This document shows, in pieces, positions 45,103 to 55,062 of a DNA stretch of 64,000 nt. How positions within the stretch are numbered: the first letter of the stretch is position 1; each line of letters starts with the position of its first letter. A program made the translations under genes and the position numbers. The notes under the pieces were generated by a model, which worked only from the letters and a program-made list of their open reading frames with translations, was not told the DNA's origin and ran no database searches. This stretch comes from Annulohypoxylon bovei var. microspora (Eukaryota > Ascomycota > Sordariomycetes > Xylariales > Hypoxylaceae), in assembly GCA_022836615.1 (NCBI GenBank), contig MU405211.1:1-64000 (forward strand), given 5' to 3'.

Positions 45103-48099
45103 TTAGAAACCTCTTCCTTTCCTCTTAGCCACAGGCTTCTTCACCGCGCCAGATGTTATGATCTTCTTTCCTACAGTCTTAGTTACAGGCTTCTTAGCCG
45201 CCCGTTCTTCTTCATGTTGCTTTTGCTCGTCATACTTCTTCTTGTCGTCTGCCATCTTGGCCTCGATCTCCATCTTGCGATTAAACTCTGTTTCAGTAAT
45301 GCGCTTTTCCCGAGCCGAATACCCCTTTTCCTTTACAGAATAAAACACGCCACCTAGCTCGGCGAGCCAGTGGGGATCGACAGATGTTACTGTAGACATG
45401 TACTCTTTCGAGGTAAGGATGAGTTCGTGATAAATAACGTAGTCGGGTAAGAAGCCGAGACCGTATAGGGCGCTTGTGGGGTGGAGTTGCACAGTGACCG
45501 ATGTGCGCAAGTTGATATACTCCCCGATACCCTTGACCTTGGCTGCTTGATGATAGTAGCCCGAGCAGATACACTTGCGAATGATATCCCAGTCCGTACC
45601 GCAACTAATCATTTGCATCTTTTGCATCTTCATGATGTCCAGAAGCTGGTCTCTGATTTCTTTTGCCCTGCGCAGGGACTTCGGGTGTAGAAAATGGCGC
45701 GTGCACCATCCATCCGAAAAGCCGTTTGTTTTCCATTGAGAATACACATGAAGGTAGGTCAAATGGTCGGACTCAGGTACGAAGAACTTTTCACGTGCGG
45801 CATCCGACTCTTCTTGCCGCTCCTTCGGCCGGTAAAACACATTAGGGACGGACAACATGGAAACGATGGTCACCATCTCCTCGCTGCAACCGTACTCTTC
45901 TGACATGATAAGAAGCTTTGCCAAAGATGGGTCCATAGGAAAAGCGTTCATCTTAGATCCTAGATCTGTAAGCTCTCCAAGATTGTCCAACGCGCCTAAA
46001 GCCCAAAGGTCGAAAAGAGAAGTGGTGATGGTATCTTGCGGTGGCGGGTCCATAAAATCGAAATCAAGCAAGTCTCGGACACCCAGAGATTTGAGTAGCA
46101 ATACCGTATTGCTAAGGTTTGTTCGTTGGATTTCGGGAATCGTTTGGATATAAAGCTCATCTTTATAAGCCTTCTCGGTATACAAGCGGTATGCTTTGCC
46201 GGGACCCGTTCGACCTGCACGACCGGCTCGCTGACCACCGTTCGCTTGTGAGATTGGCGTAATCTGTAGCGTATCCATACCCATCCGAGGGTTGTACACC
46301 TTCAATTTAGAATATCCCGCGTCCACCACATACATGATACCGTCGACTGTCAAACTGGTTTCTGCAATATTCGTAGCCACGATACATTTCCGAACCCCAG
46401 GCGCTGCCCTATCAAAGATCTTGGCTTGGAGATCTGCAGGCATCTGACTGTAAATCGGGAGGATGCTGAGCTTTGGTGGATCGTTTAGAGCATCTAGTCG
46501 CTCTCTTACTAGTTCACAAGTGCACTCGATATCTTCCTGACCTGTCATAAACACCAGAATATCTCCAGGGTCATCCGATATATGGATTTGAAGCACCTTC
46601 TGAGCAGCCATATCAACGTAATCTTCGACCGGTGACCGATGGAACATGATATCCACGGGGAATGTTCGACCTGGAATTGTGAACTCGGGCGCGCCACCAA
46701 AGAAATCTGAGAACCGCTTCGAATTCATGGTAGCTGATGTGACTATTAGCTTAAGGTCTCTCCGGCGCTGCAGTATCTTGTTGAAAAGACCCATTAGCAC
46801 GTCCGTATTCAGAGCCCGCTCGTGAGCTTCGTCCATAATTACGCATGAGTAGCGATCCAAGTCTCGTTCGTTAAGGGATTCTCGAAGCAGAACACCATCT
46901 GTCATGTATTTAATGACAGTATCTTTGCTAGTGCAGTCTTCGAATCGGATCGCATAACCAACCGTACTGCCCAGCTTAACCTCCATCTCCTCAGCCACTC
47001 GTTTGGCCACACTCATAGCTGCCACTCGTCGAGGTTGCGTACAACCTATGAGACCCCTTTCTCCGTAACCTTCTTCGTATAGGAACTGTGTAAGTTGTGT
47101 CGTCTTTCCCGAACCAGTCTCACCAACTACGATAACGACCTGGTTATCTCTGATGACCCTTAAAAGATCCTCCCGCACCGCGAATGCCGGTAGAAACTCC
47201 CTCTGCTCTCGTAATGTCTTGCTCTGACTGAACGCGCTTGCACCATCATTCTTTTTCATATGCTCACTGAATTTGTTGGCACCGGATTTCGGGGCGTCTT
47301 CCTCGGTAGCTATGGGCAAAGCGCTGTCGCCCTCGTCCTCCTTGACACCCATAAGATTACCAAGCGCGGTACCAGCCATATTAGTGGCCTGTTGGGCTTG
47401 TCGCTGCCGTTCTCTCTGCTGTCTTCTCTCCTTCACCACGCGACTACCTTTGCGACTAAATACGGCCATGTCACTTTGGTAATCCTTGACAGCAGGTACG
47501 GGTTCCAACTGCTTGGTAAATACGGTGCGTCCGTCTAGAAAGGGCGGTTTCAGATCGTGAATAAGTAAGTGAATACGGGTCCCCTCATTATCCTCGTCAA
47601 AATCATCGCCTAAACCTCGTCGTTGGGCGACACCGGACGTAAGCATACGATTCGTCTCCCAGGCATCGTTATCCTTTTGCCTTTGTAGTTGACGCGCATT
47701 CATATGTTTTCCGGCCTTTTTCTCGATCATTTCTGCCTCTCGCTGTTGCTGTTCGACCCACGACGTATCGTATGATCCGAATGGATTATGAGAGTCATCG
47801 CCAAAGGTGTGACCGGTCTCATCGCCGGCGTACCAATCTCGATCGAGAGCATTCTGCTCGTCTAAGCTCACCTGCGGTTCGGGGCCATCGAATTCGTGTT
47901 GTTTGGGAGTTGATGCATAGTTTGATTGGCCGCGAGGAGTAGATGCGCGGGAGTTGGAGCCATGTTGGAAACGACCGTGTGGTGGCCGAGACGAAGGATG
48001 ACTCCGGTTTGGAAGAGACGAATACCGATCGTCAGAACGGAGGGGATTAAAATCCAGCTTTCGTCTCTTAGGACTGAAACTGCCATCTTCCCTATCCAT
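45103..48099 (-). CDS. prp16: Pre-mRNA-splicing DEAH-box ATPase Prp16 (DHX38)
   Basis: A single-exon protein of 998 residues. The N-terminal 300 residues are the Prp16-specific arm (KPPFLDGRTVFTKQ near 184-197, then AGTALGNLMGVK). The helicase core follows: motif I GETGSGKT (326-333), Ia TQPRRVAA (354-361), II DEAH (423-426), III SAT (455-457), V TNIAETSLTVDG (576-587) and VI QRAGRAGRTGPG (623-634). The HA2/OB region and a Lys-rich C-terminus come last. Prp16 remodels the spliceosome after branching and proofreads 5' splice-site and branch-site use. The absence of introns in a 3-kb coding region is notable beside the intron-rich acylphosphatase. It is divergent from Pwp1 across 313 bp. Confidence 0.95.
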   Translation of the reverse strand: MDREDGSFSPKRRKLDFNPLRSDDRYSSLPNRSHPSSRPPHGRFQHGSNSRASTPRGQSNYASTPKQHEFDGPEPQVSLDEQNALDRDWYAGDETGHTFGDDSHNPFGSYDTSWVEQQQREAEMIEKKAGKHMNARQLQRQKDNDAWETNRMLTSGVAQRRGLGDDFDEDNEGTRIHLLIHDLKPPFLDGRTVFTKQLEPVPAVKDYQSDMAVFSRKGSRVVKERRQQRERQRQAQQATNMAGTALGNLMGVKEDEGDSALPIATEEDAPKSGANKFSEHMKKNDGASAFSQSKTLREQREFLPAFAVREDLLRVIRDNQVVIVVGETGSGKTTQLTQFLYEEGYGERGLIGCTQPRRVAAMSVAKRVAEEMEVKLGSTVGYAIRFEDCTSKDTVIKYMTDGVLLRESLNERDLDRYSCVIMDEAHERALNTDVLMGLFNKILQRRRDLKLIVTSATMNSKRFSDFFGGAPEFTIPGRTFPVDIMFHRSPVEDYVDMAAQKVLQIHISDDPGDILVFMTGQEDIECTCELVRERLDALNDPPKLSILPIYSQMPADLQAKIFDRAAPGVRKCIVATNIAETSLTVDGIMYVVDAGYSKLKVYNPRMGMDTLQITPISQANGGQRAGRAGRTGPGKAYRLYTEKAYKDELYIQTIPEIQRTNLSNTVLLLKSLGVRDLLDFDFMDPPPQDTITTSLFDLWALGALDNLGELTDLGSKMNAFPMDPSLAKLLIMSEEYGCSEEMVTIVSMLSVPNVFYRPKERQEESDAAREKFFVPESDHLTYLHVYSQWKTNGFSDGWCTRHFLHPKSLRRAKEIRDQLLDIMKMQKMQMISCGTDWDIIRKCICSGYYHQAAKVKGIGEYINLRTSVTVQLHPTSALYGLGFLPDYVIYHELILTSKEYMSTVTSVDPHWLAELGGVFYSVKEKGYSAREKRITETEFNRKMEIEAKMADDKKKYDEQKQHEEERAAKKPVTKTVGKKIITSGAVKKPVAKRKGRGF

Positions 48100-48412
48100 T
48101 TTCAGTGTGATATTTTATGTTGTTGGAGGGTCGAGCTAGAAAGGCTACGCTCGTCTCCAGGGATATTAGTTTACTAGACGACGGAAAGAAAACAAAAGTA
48201 AATGTGAGCCCAGCACCTGTCCACTTTAGCGTTAATCTTAGACCGATTTTCTTATCAACGCCTATCGAAGCTTATCAATATTATCGATAGTGGATGCCCC
48301 GCTAAAATTTTATTGTCGAATTTTTGTGAATACAAAAGTTGGCGGGGCTTCAGATCTTGAATTTCTTGCGCCCAGTACAATCTGGTTCAAATCAGATTAC
48401 GAACAACCAGCC
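48100..48412. promoter_or_regulatory. 313-bp divergent promoter between Prp16 and Pwp1
   Basis: It is short and AT-rich, with an imperfect inverted repeat near 48259-48291: TATCGAAGCTTATCAATATT followed by ATCGATA. Likely shared by the two RNA-related genes; no characterised motif could be assigned. Confidence 0.45.
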
Positions 48413-50101
48413 ATGTCTAATATGATCACCACATCCACGTGGGTGCCGCGAGGCTTTGCGGCCCCATTCCCTTCAAAATATGATTTTGATGAGGACGAAT
48501 TTGAGCGAATAGCCAACCTAGCAAAGTTGAAGCTAGACGATGCGAACGAGGATTTACAAGATGCGCAAGAAGATGGAGATGAAGAGGACGAGACAAAAGA
48601 GGCAATTAACGAGAAAATCGTGAGCGACTCGGGTGACAAGCCTTCATTGCAGAATGGTGATGCTGAAGAGTAAGTTCATACTCATTTCTATTAAACCTGA
48701 CTAGCTACTAATTCCCTAAAAAGCATCGATATTGATGATGATGACCTCAAGAAGTACGATTTGGAACACTACGACGATGATGAAGAAGAAACCGAGGGCC
48801 AGAGCATGGATATGTTCGGAAACATAAAATCCCTGGCCTACTACGAATCGAATAAAGACGACCCGTACATCACAATACCCGATGGCGAAGCCGAAGAGAG
48901 CGATGACAGAGAGGAGCTGCAAATCCTAGCCACAGATAACCTCCTACTAGCCGCCAAGGTCGAAGACGAGCTTGCGCATCTCGAGGTCTACGTATATGAG
49001 GACGAAGCGGATAACCTCTACGTCCACCACGACATCATGCTTCCCGCGATACCCCTCTGCGTCGAATGGTTAGACATCCCCGTATCGAAATCCAACGTGG
49101 ATAAGGACTCGACAGCCAACTTCGTCGCGATAGGGACAATGGACCCCGATATCGAGATCTGGGACTTGGACACCATAGATTGCATGTACCCGAATGCGAT
49201 CCTAGGCCAGGGCGCAACCCCGCAAGAGCAAGAGAAGAAGAAAAAGAAAAAGAAGAAGTCGAAGAAGGCCAACGAAGAATACCACGTTGACGCAGTCCTA
49301 TCCCTTGCCGCCAACAGGAAACACCGAAACCTCCTTGCTTCCGCCTCGGCAGATAAGACAGTGAAGCTGTGGGATCTGCACACGACGAAGTGCGCCAAGT
49401 CTTACTCGTACCACACAGACAAGGTCTGCTCGTTAGCATGGCATTCCGTTGAGTCCACTGTGCTTCTGAGCGGCAGCTACGACCGAACAATCGTCGCGGC
49501 AGACATGCGAGCCCCTGAGGCCAAACCCGCGCGATGGGGAGTAGAAAGCGATGTCGAGAACGTGCGATGGGACCCGCACGACCCCAACTTCTTCTACGTG
49601 TCTACGGAGAATGGAATCATACATTACCACGATATCCGCAATGCGCCACCCAATCCTTCTGCGAGCAAGCCGGTGTGGACATTGCAGGCCCACGACGAGT
49701 CCTTGTCGTCGTTTGACATTAACGCGCACATACCGGGATACATGGCCACCGGCTCGACCGACAAGACCGTCAAGCTCTGGAACATCCAACCCACGGGTCC
49801 CGCCATGGTAGTTTCCCGTAACCTGGACGTCGGCAAGGTGTTCGCGACAAACTTCGCTCCCGACGCCGAGGTCGCCTTCCGTCTTGCCGTGGCCGGCAGC
49901 AAAGGAACGATGCATGTGTGGGACACCAGCACAAATGCCGCGGTGCGGCAGGCGTTCGCGCACAAGATCTCAGACAAGGTGGACGGCGACGTCGCGGAGA
50001 GGTTAATCGGCGTCGAGGAGGACGAGAGCTCCTCAGACGACGATGAGGGAGGCGAGGGCGAGGATGAAAACGGCGAGCCCGAATCTATGGATGAGGACTA
50101 G
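48413..50101 (+). CDS. pwp1: Pwp1 WD40 ribosome-biogenesis protein
   Basis: Exons 48413-48669 and 48724-50101 encode 544 residues. The N-terminus ITTSTWVPRGFA, then KYDFDEDEFERI, is typical of Pwp1. It is followed by an acidic linker across the intron (DIDIDDDDLKKYDL) and WD40 repeats with clear ASADKTVKLWDLH, SGSYDRTIVAAD and TGSTDKTVKLWN units (about 240-500). A Lys-rich loop interrupts the propeller before the second repeat. The C-terminus is a Ser/Asp/Glu-rich acidic tail. Pwp1 is needed for early 60S ribosomal subunit maturation. The intron is 54 nt and must end at AAAAAG, because the only TAG upstream (about 48704) leads into a stop and no other AG keeps frame. An in-frame ATG at 48290 lies in the presumed leader and is not used here. 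Confidence 0.93.
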
Positions 50102-51996
50102 GAAGGTAGAGATGGCCTCATTGAGCCCGGGGCTGTGATGTCTCGCGTTTAGATGTCGCGGCTAGATGCATTCTGGTTTGACAGTGTGGTGCTTAGGTTG
50201 GTCCCGTGGTTCTACGGACCAGAAAACATGTTTCTGGTTTCATGCTTTTTCGGATGAACCAGTTCAAGACGGGTTTATTTATAAATGTGTCAAGGCAAAA
50301 GCTGGAACGGCGAACCAGGCACGGCCGGTTGAAACCTGAAGGGATGCGTGACACCTGCTTCGGACCACACCTAAAGGGTCGCCTAATTCAGATGAATGCT
50401 ACCATCGTATGCCCTAATCAAGGCATGGGGTTGTATGTTTTGCAAGATCGCGAGATCGTAGGATCTACAGAGCCTCTGAATTGCGACGGGATTCGGTTAC
50501 ACATGCTGCACAGGATAACTGAATCGAATGCAAATTAATTAACTACACTTACGTTGCTGTTTCGTGATCTTCTTCCAACTAGGACCAATTCGAGCAAGTA
50601 CCTCGCCAATGGATTCATCTAGTTAACCTACCTGGGCACTTAATTGCGATATATTTATGAAAAATACGAACAATTCTGGAGATTTTATACCTTTAGACGC
50701 CATACAAGTTCAAGCGAAGGCTGAGTATGTGGCACATACAACTCCTCCTTGCCAATTACCTTAACGAAAGGGAGACATGGATAACCATGCGAAACAAGAA
50801 ATCAACGTGTGCATGGCCAGAGTAGGTACGTACATACGTATGACGATGTTTGTCATCAAGTCAGAAACATCGAGGAGAGGGGCAAAAAGGTCTTTGATAT
50901 CCCTCAGCCGTGACCATGTAAGGAGAGCAGAAGCCCACACCGGATACGAGACAAGATGCTATCGTGACGAATGCCTCTGCACGTCTGGCCGGTCCGATGC
51001 AGAGCACGTTCACTTTGTGCGCGTATGTAAGTAGGGTATCGGACGCCGTAGCCGACGCTACCGGCATCTTGATTACGACGCCGCGTGGAGCCGCTCTCTC
51101 GGCGACAAAAACCAGCGAGAGATCAGAAGTTGGCTGGAAGAGAAGGCTTGAAGATGAAACACCCGGGCAGCCACAGCCAATGGCGAATGGGAACAAACAG
51201 TCAATGAGATATTCTCCGCAATTGACGCCTTGCGTGGTAAGCATGGCTTCGTCGGTTTCAACTGCGGGAACCCTAGTCAGTTTCCTCTTTTTTTCCCTCT
51301 TTCTTTTTTTTCTCTCTGCTTCTTCCCGAAGTGGGAAAGTCTTGTCGAAGACTGAGCAATCAACTTGACGTGTTAGAGGGCAAGGGGGATCCCGGCTCCT
51401 GCGAGGTGTTCAGGGGATTCGCCCACTCACAGCCCACCTTTCCCACGATTCTTTCAGTGGGCTTGCAGGCTTTATCAGATCCATGTCGACGGTGCGAGGG
51501 GGGAATTGGCTTGGGACATGGGCGTGGTAAATTGCGAGGTCAGACCTTTATTCAAGCGCATTGAAAATTGATCTGGACTAAACAGGCCTTTGTCATGTAG
51601 GATTGTAGAACGATTCATGTTCTCTATTTCGAGCACAACCAGATCACCTCATGACCAAATAGACCAAGTAGACCAAGCAGCCCAACCCAACTAAGCTCTT
51701 TGAGGTGGTAGAATGTGATCCGAGTACATGGAAGTCGTCAAAAGCGTGGCCACGTAACAGCGCAATTTTATGATGCAGTAATCGGGATGAGTTGTGTAGT
51801 TCATCGCTAATGTACAACAATGACATACATACCTACCTTTCTGATGGAGGGTAAAAGACGCAAAGCCTTTGGTGTTTGCATCAACTTTATTGGCTAGAAT
51901 CGAGTTGGTACCTGCATATGGTGGTTGCTCAACGTGGCGTGGATTGTCTGTTGGACGGCGCCGACGGTGGTAAGTCGGGAGACTTCGCCGGGAAGC

Positions 51997-52302
51997 CTAG
52001 CTAATAGAAATCAAGAATGATAGCTCCCTCTTGGAGGCTCGTGATTTGATTCGGTATCCCATAACCTGCCCAGCTTTAGGGTCCAGGGGTAAATGGCACT
52101 GGCGGCCAATCCACGGACCCATGCCATTAGATTCGCCTGGGTTCCCGTCCTGCGCTTGCTCCAAATGGGAAGCGCCTAAAAAATCATTAGAGAATTTTGC
52201 AGGGGTTTTTGAGTCGCTGTCTTTCTTAGTCTTCAGGTACCACTGCCGATCGATCACGTTGTCTTTCCTTTTCTGCTTCTCAAGCCCTAGCTGAAGATTC
52301 AA
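51997..52302 (-). other. Unrecognised ORF, possible last exon
   Basis: About 100 residues without an ATG at the start of the frame. An AG acceptor (CTTACCTAG) precedes it, so it could be a terminal exon, but I found no upstream coding exon within 300 bases. Lys/Asp/Ser-rich; no family recognised. Confidence 0.2.
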
Positions 52303-53362
52303 ACGAATTGACCAAGTTGACTAGGTAAGATAGTGAGGGATGATATATAGTAAAGTGGTCATAGTGGTTAAAGTGGCTAAGATGATCAAAGAAAGGGAAT
52401 ATGCGTCTTAGATGTTTGTTAAAGTGCACTATGTAGAGTGTAGGGGAGTGTAGGTGAGAAGGAACAAAGAATCTTGCAGTTTGGCCGGGTCAGTGCAGTT
52501 GGCTGCAAGTAAGTTGCTAGTAAAGTCCACCTCCATTAAATCCACTAATCGTTATGGATACTTCAAACCCCGGTAGGAAAGACATGCAAAAATTAAAGTA
52601 TTTTGTAACTTATACACCGTGGAGGCCCCAAATTTACCTAGATGTTGCACTAAATTGTACCGGACCGGCCAGTACCAGTAACCTAGCAAATGCTTCCGCC
52701 CTAAGTTCCTACCCATTTCCCTGTAAGTGGATTGAGTGGACAAGGTTTCCTAGGGCTTCAATGTTCTTTCCAATGTTCACCCATGTCGTCCCCTTGTGTG
52801 CGCTTTATTATCGTTTCTCATCGCGTTCCTTTTCATCTCTAAAGTGCCTGCACTCTCCTTTTACCTTGTCTTTTACCTCTTATCCCACTCATTCAACCCA
52901 CTTCCCCATCCCACTGGGACTATTCTTCCCGTTCATTCACTATTGTTCTCTTGATCCTCATCCAAGACTTGTCGCCGGCTACGAATTAACAAGTCTCTTG
53001 AGATCAGAATTCTATCCTTACTTTCACTAAGAAGACATACGACGACGACTTCTCTCGCCAATATCGATCCTTGATCAAATCAGGAACCTGGTTGTTTCAC
53101 TGTTTCGTTCTAGTACATTAAAAATTCCCATTTTTAGCAAAACTCCAAAACAACGTGGAGATCATTTAAAGAACCACTATCTCTCTTTTCGAGTACTAGT
53201 CAACCGACAATTTTCATTACTGACGGCAGTTGTGTGTAAATATACACGGAAAGCAAAAAAAGAAAGAAACTCCACAGGTTATCACTTTAAGGAATCCTGG
53301 GAGAGTTTGATATCATACATCATACTTCGACAAACCTTGGAAAGGGTCGACTACGATTATCA

Positions 53363-53386
53363 TACACACAAACAGACACACACACA
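53363..53386. repeat. (CA)n-rich tract
   Basis: An imperfect CA dinucleotide run in the presumed leader of the gene at 54190. Confidence 0.7.
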
Positions 53387-54189
53387 TTTCACTTCATCAC
53401 GGTGACTCCAACACAGTTTTAGGTCACCTTTTTTATTCACTTCAACTCCATTTAGGAATTCCGAACGTTTTATCACCAAGGGTTATCAGGAACTCCGGAA
53501 AATCAACCATCAACTTGTTCTCATACAGCAAGTGATAGTAACGGCAACCTTACATTTCGCAGCTGGACTAATAGACTCAGCTATTGTTAGGCGCTTCTGC
53601 TTGGTCATCCGACGTAACGATACACCTGTTTTCAGAGGGGAGACCGAGACCCCGCGATCTCACAGGATCACATCAGGTTGTTTCGGTAGAACCAACCACA
53701 TTGTCCACCTGCCTAATCAGGGTAACATCGTTCTCTGCACAAGCTTCTGTTGAGCGCGCGTCCAAAAGCGGCATCTAGCGCAACCAGCAAGACAAGTCTT
53801 GGTGTGCTATTATCACTCCGGCTTTTCGCTCAACTTTACATTATCACACTGTCACATTACCCGACTTTGTCAACCGTCAGTCAACTCTAGCCACGAGCTT
53901 TAGGTTTCTAACCTGCTCCCCTCGCACATCCTTTGTGAAGAGGGTTTGGCGCTCGAAGGTGGATTCGTGCAGCTCGGAGAAAGTTGTAAGAGCGCGATTT
54001 CTGACTGATCCAATTATCAGCTTATATTGGAGATCTGCGCAGCAGATTCCCGGCGCAGGTGACACAACATAAATCCGAGAACGCCGGACTAGGCGCCTTT
54101 AAGTGTGCTGCTTCATATTCTGGAAGTTTTCCGGGATAGAACACATTTTCCTCCGGTTCTGTACTATCAACAAATTTCGAAAACCCAAG

Positions 54190-55062
54190 ATGTCTCTTGC
54201 GCGCGCCTTCACGACAAGGCGAAAGCAGTCGTCGGGAGACCTAGGCATATTGCCGCAACGGAGCAATACCACAGCCAAGAACTCCATTCGCAATAAGATC
54301 TCCGGCCCTACGGCGCTAACCCACACGACCAACATGCTTGCGTACAATGCGCCAGATCTATACCCTCGATCAGAGTCGTCGCCAACCGAATCCAGCAAAT
54401 CTGATGATTCCTCCACTGACAGTCCCCGAACCAGCGCATCATCGCCGCCGACGAGTCCCGACATGCCATCTGCAGATTTATCTGGCTCGCCTGTGCCTAA
54501 CCATCTCTCATGTTACTTCGTCGCTCCGAGTAACAAGCAGGCTCCGGCTGCAAACGAGGCACCAGTTATCCCTAAGCGCTCACCATCGCACACCAAGAAG
54601 GCATCCATGGACAACCTAGCAAACAAGTTCTCGCGCTTCTCTAACCAATCCGGCAAATCTGTCTCCACCAAGGCGAGCTTTTCTCTTTCCCGATCGTCAT
54701 CAACCTCGACAACGGCCACGAGCGTCTCGGCAGGCTCCTTTTCGCGAAAGCCGTCGATATCTTCGCCTTCCGTACCCGCCGTGCCTCCCATGGTCATGTC
54801 ACCACCTCCGGCTCGTCCCAATTTCCGCCGGGACTATTCCGACTCGCAGCATCCTTTCGGTCAAGAGTTGGCACAGGTATCAGAGCTGGCGGAGGAATTA
54901 GGCGTGAAAGACAAGATGCAGATTATCGACGAGGAGGAGCAAGAGCTTATTTCTAAGGGCCTATGCCGATTCCGACCCGAGGATTACCTGGCCGAAGTTC
55001 AAGGGCTCTTCTCCACGTTCTTCAAGCCCGAGCCTACCGCGTTGGCCCCAGTGTGGATCTAA
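54190..55062 (+). CDS. Ser/Pro-rich conserved-looking protein of unknown function
   Basis: A 290-residue single-exon protein from the ATG at 54190; an upstream in-frame ATG at 54103 would add 29 Cys/Phe-rich residues, probably leader. The N-terminus MSLARAFTTRRKQ is basic. Most of the protein is Ser/Thr/Pro-rich and likely disordered, with many SP sites (SSPPTSPDMP, KRSPSHTKK) that could be phosphorylated. The C-terminal 75 residues look structured: RRDYSDSQHPFGQEL, an Ala/Glu helix, then DEEEQELISKGLCRFRPED, DYLAEVQGLFSTFF. I recall similar C-termini in uncharacterised fungal proteins but cannot name a family. No membrane segment or signal peptide is seen. Confidence 0.75.
   Translation: MSLARAFTTRRKQSSGDLGILPQRSNTTAKNSIRNKISGPTALTHTTNMLAYNAPDLYPRSESSPTESSKSDDSSTDSPRTSASSPPTSPDMPSADLSGSPVPNHLSCYFVAPSNKQAPAANEAPVIPKRSPSHTKKASMDNLANKFSRFSNQSGKSVSTKASFSLSRSSSTSTTATSVSAGSFSRKPSISSPSVPAVPPMVMSPPPARPNFRRDYSDSQHPFGQELAQVSELAEELGVKDKMQIIDEEEQELISKGLCRFRPEDYLAEVQGLFSTFFKPEPTALAPVWI

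Larger units (their letters stand above)
50102..54189. other. 4.1-kb intergenic region with long pyrimidine-rich leader
   Basis: No gene is supportable. A minus frame ending at 51997 (about 100 residues, KRKDNVIDRQWYLKTKKD at its start) has natural-looking composition but no flanking exon or recognised family. From about 52700 to 54190 the plus strand is rich in C and T and in A-rich runs, contains a CACACA stretch near 53363-53386, and ends at the gene starting at 54190, so it probably is its promoter and long leader. Confidence 0.4.

Noticed and set aside
52554..53030. Plus-strand frame of 158 codons
   Set aside because: Low-complexity Ser/Pro/Phe translation of pyrimidine-rich leader DNA; no motif.
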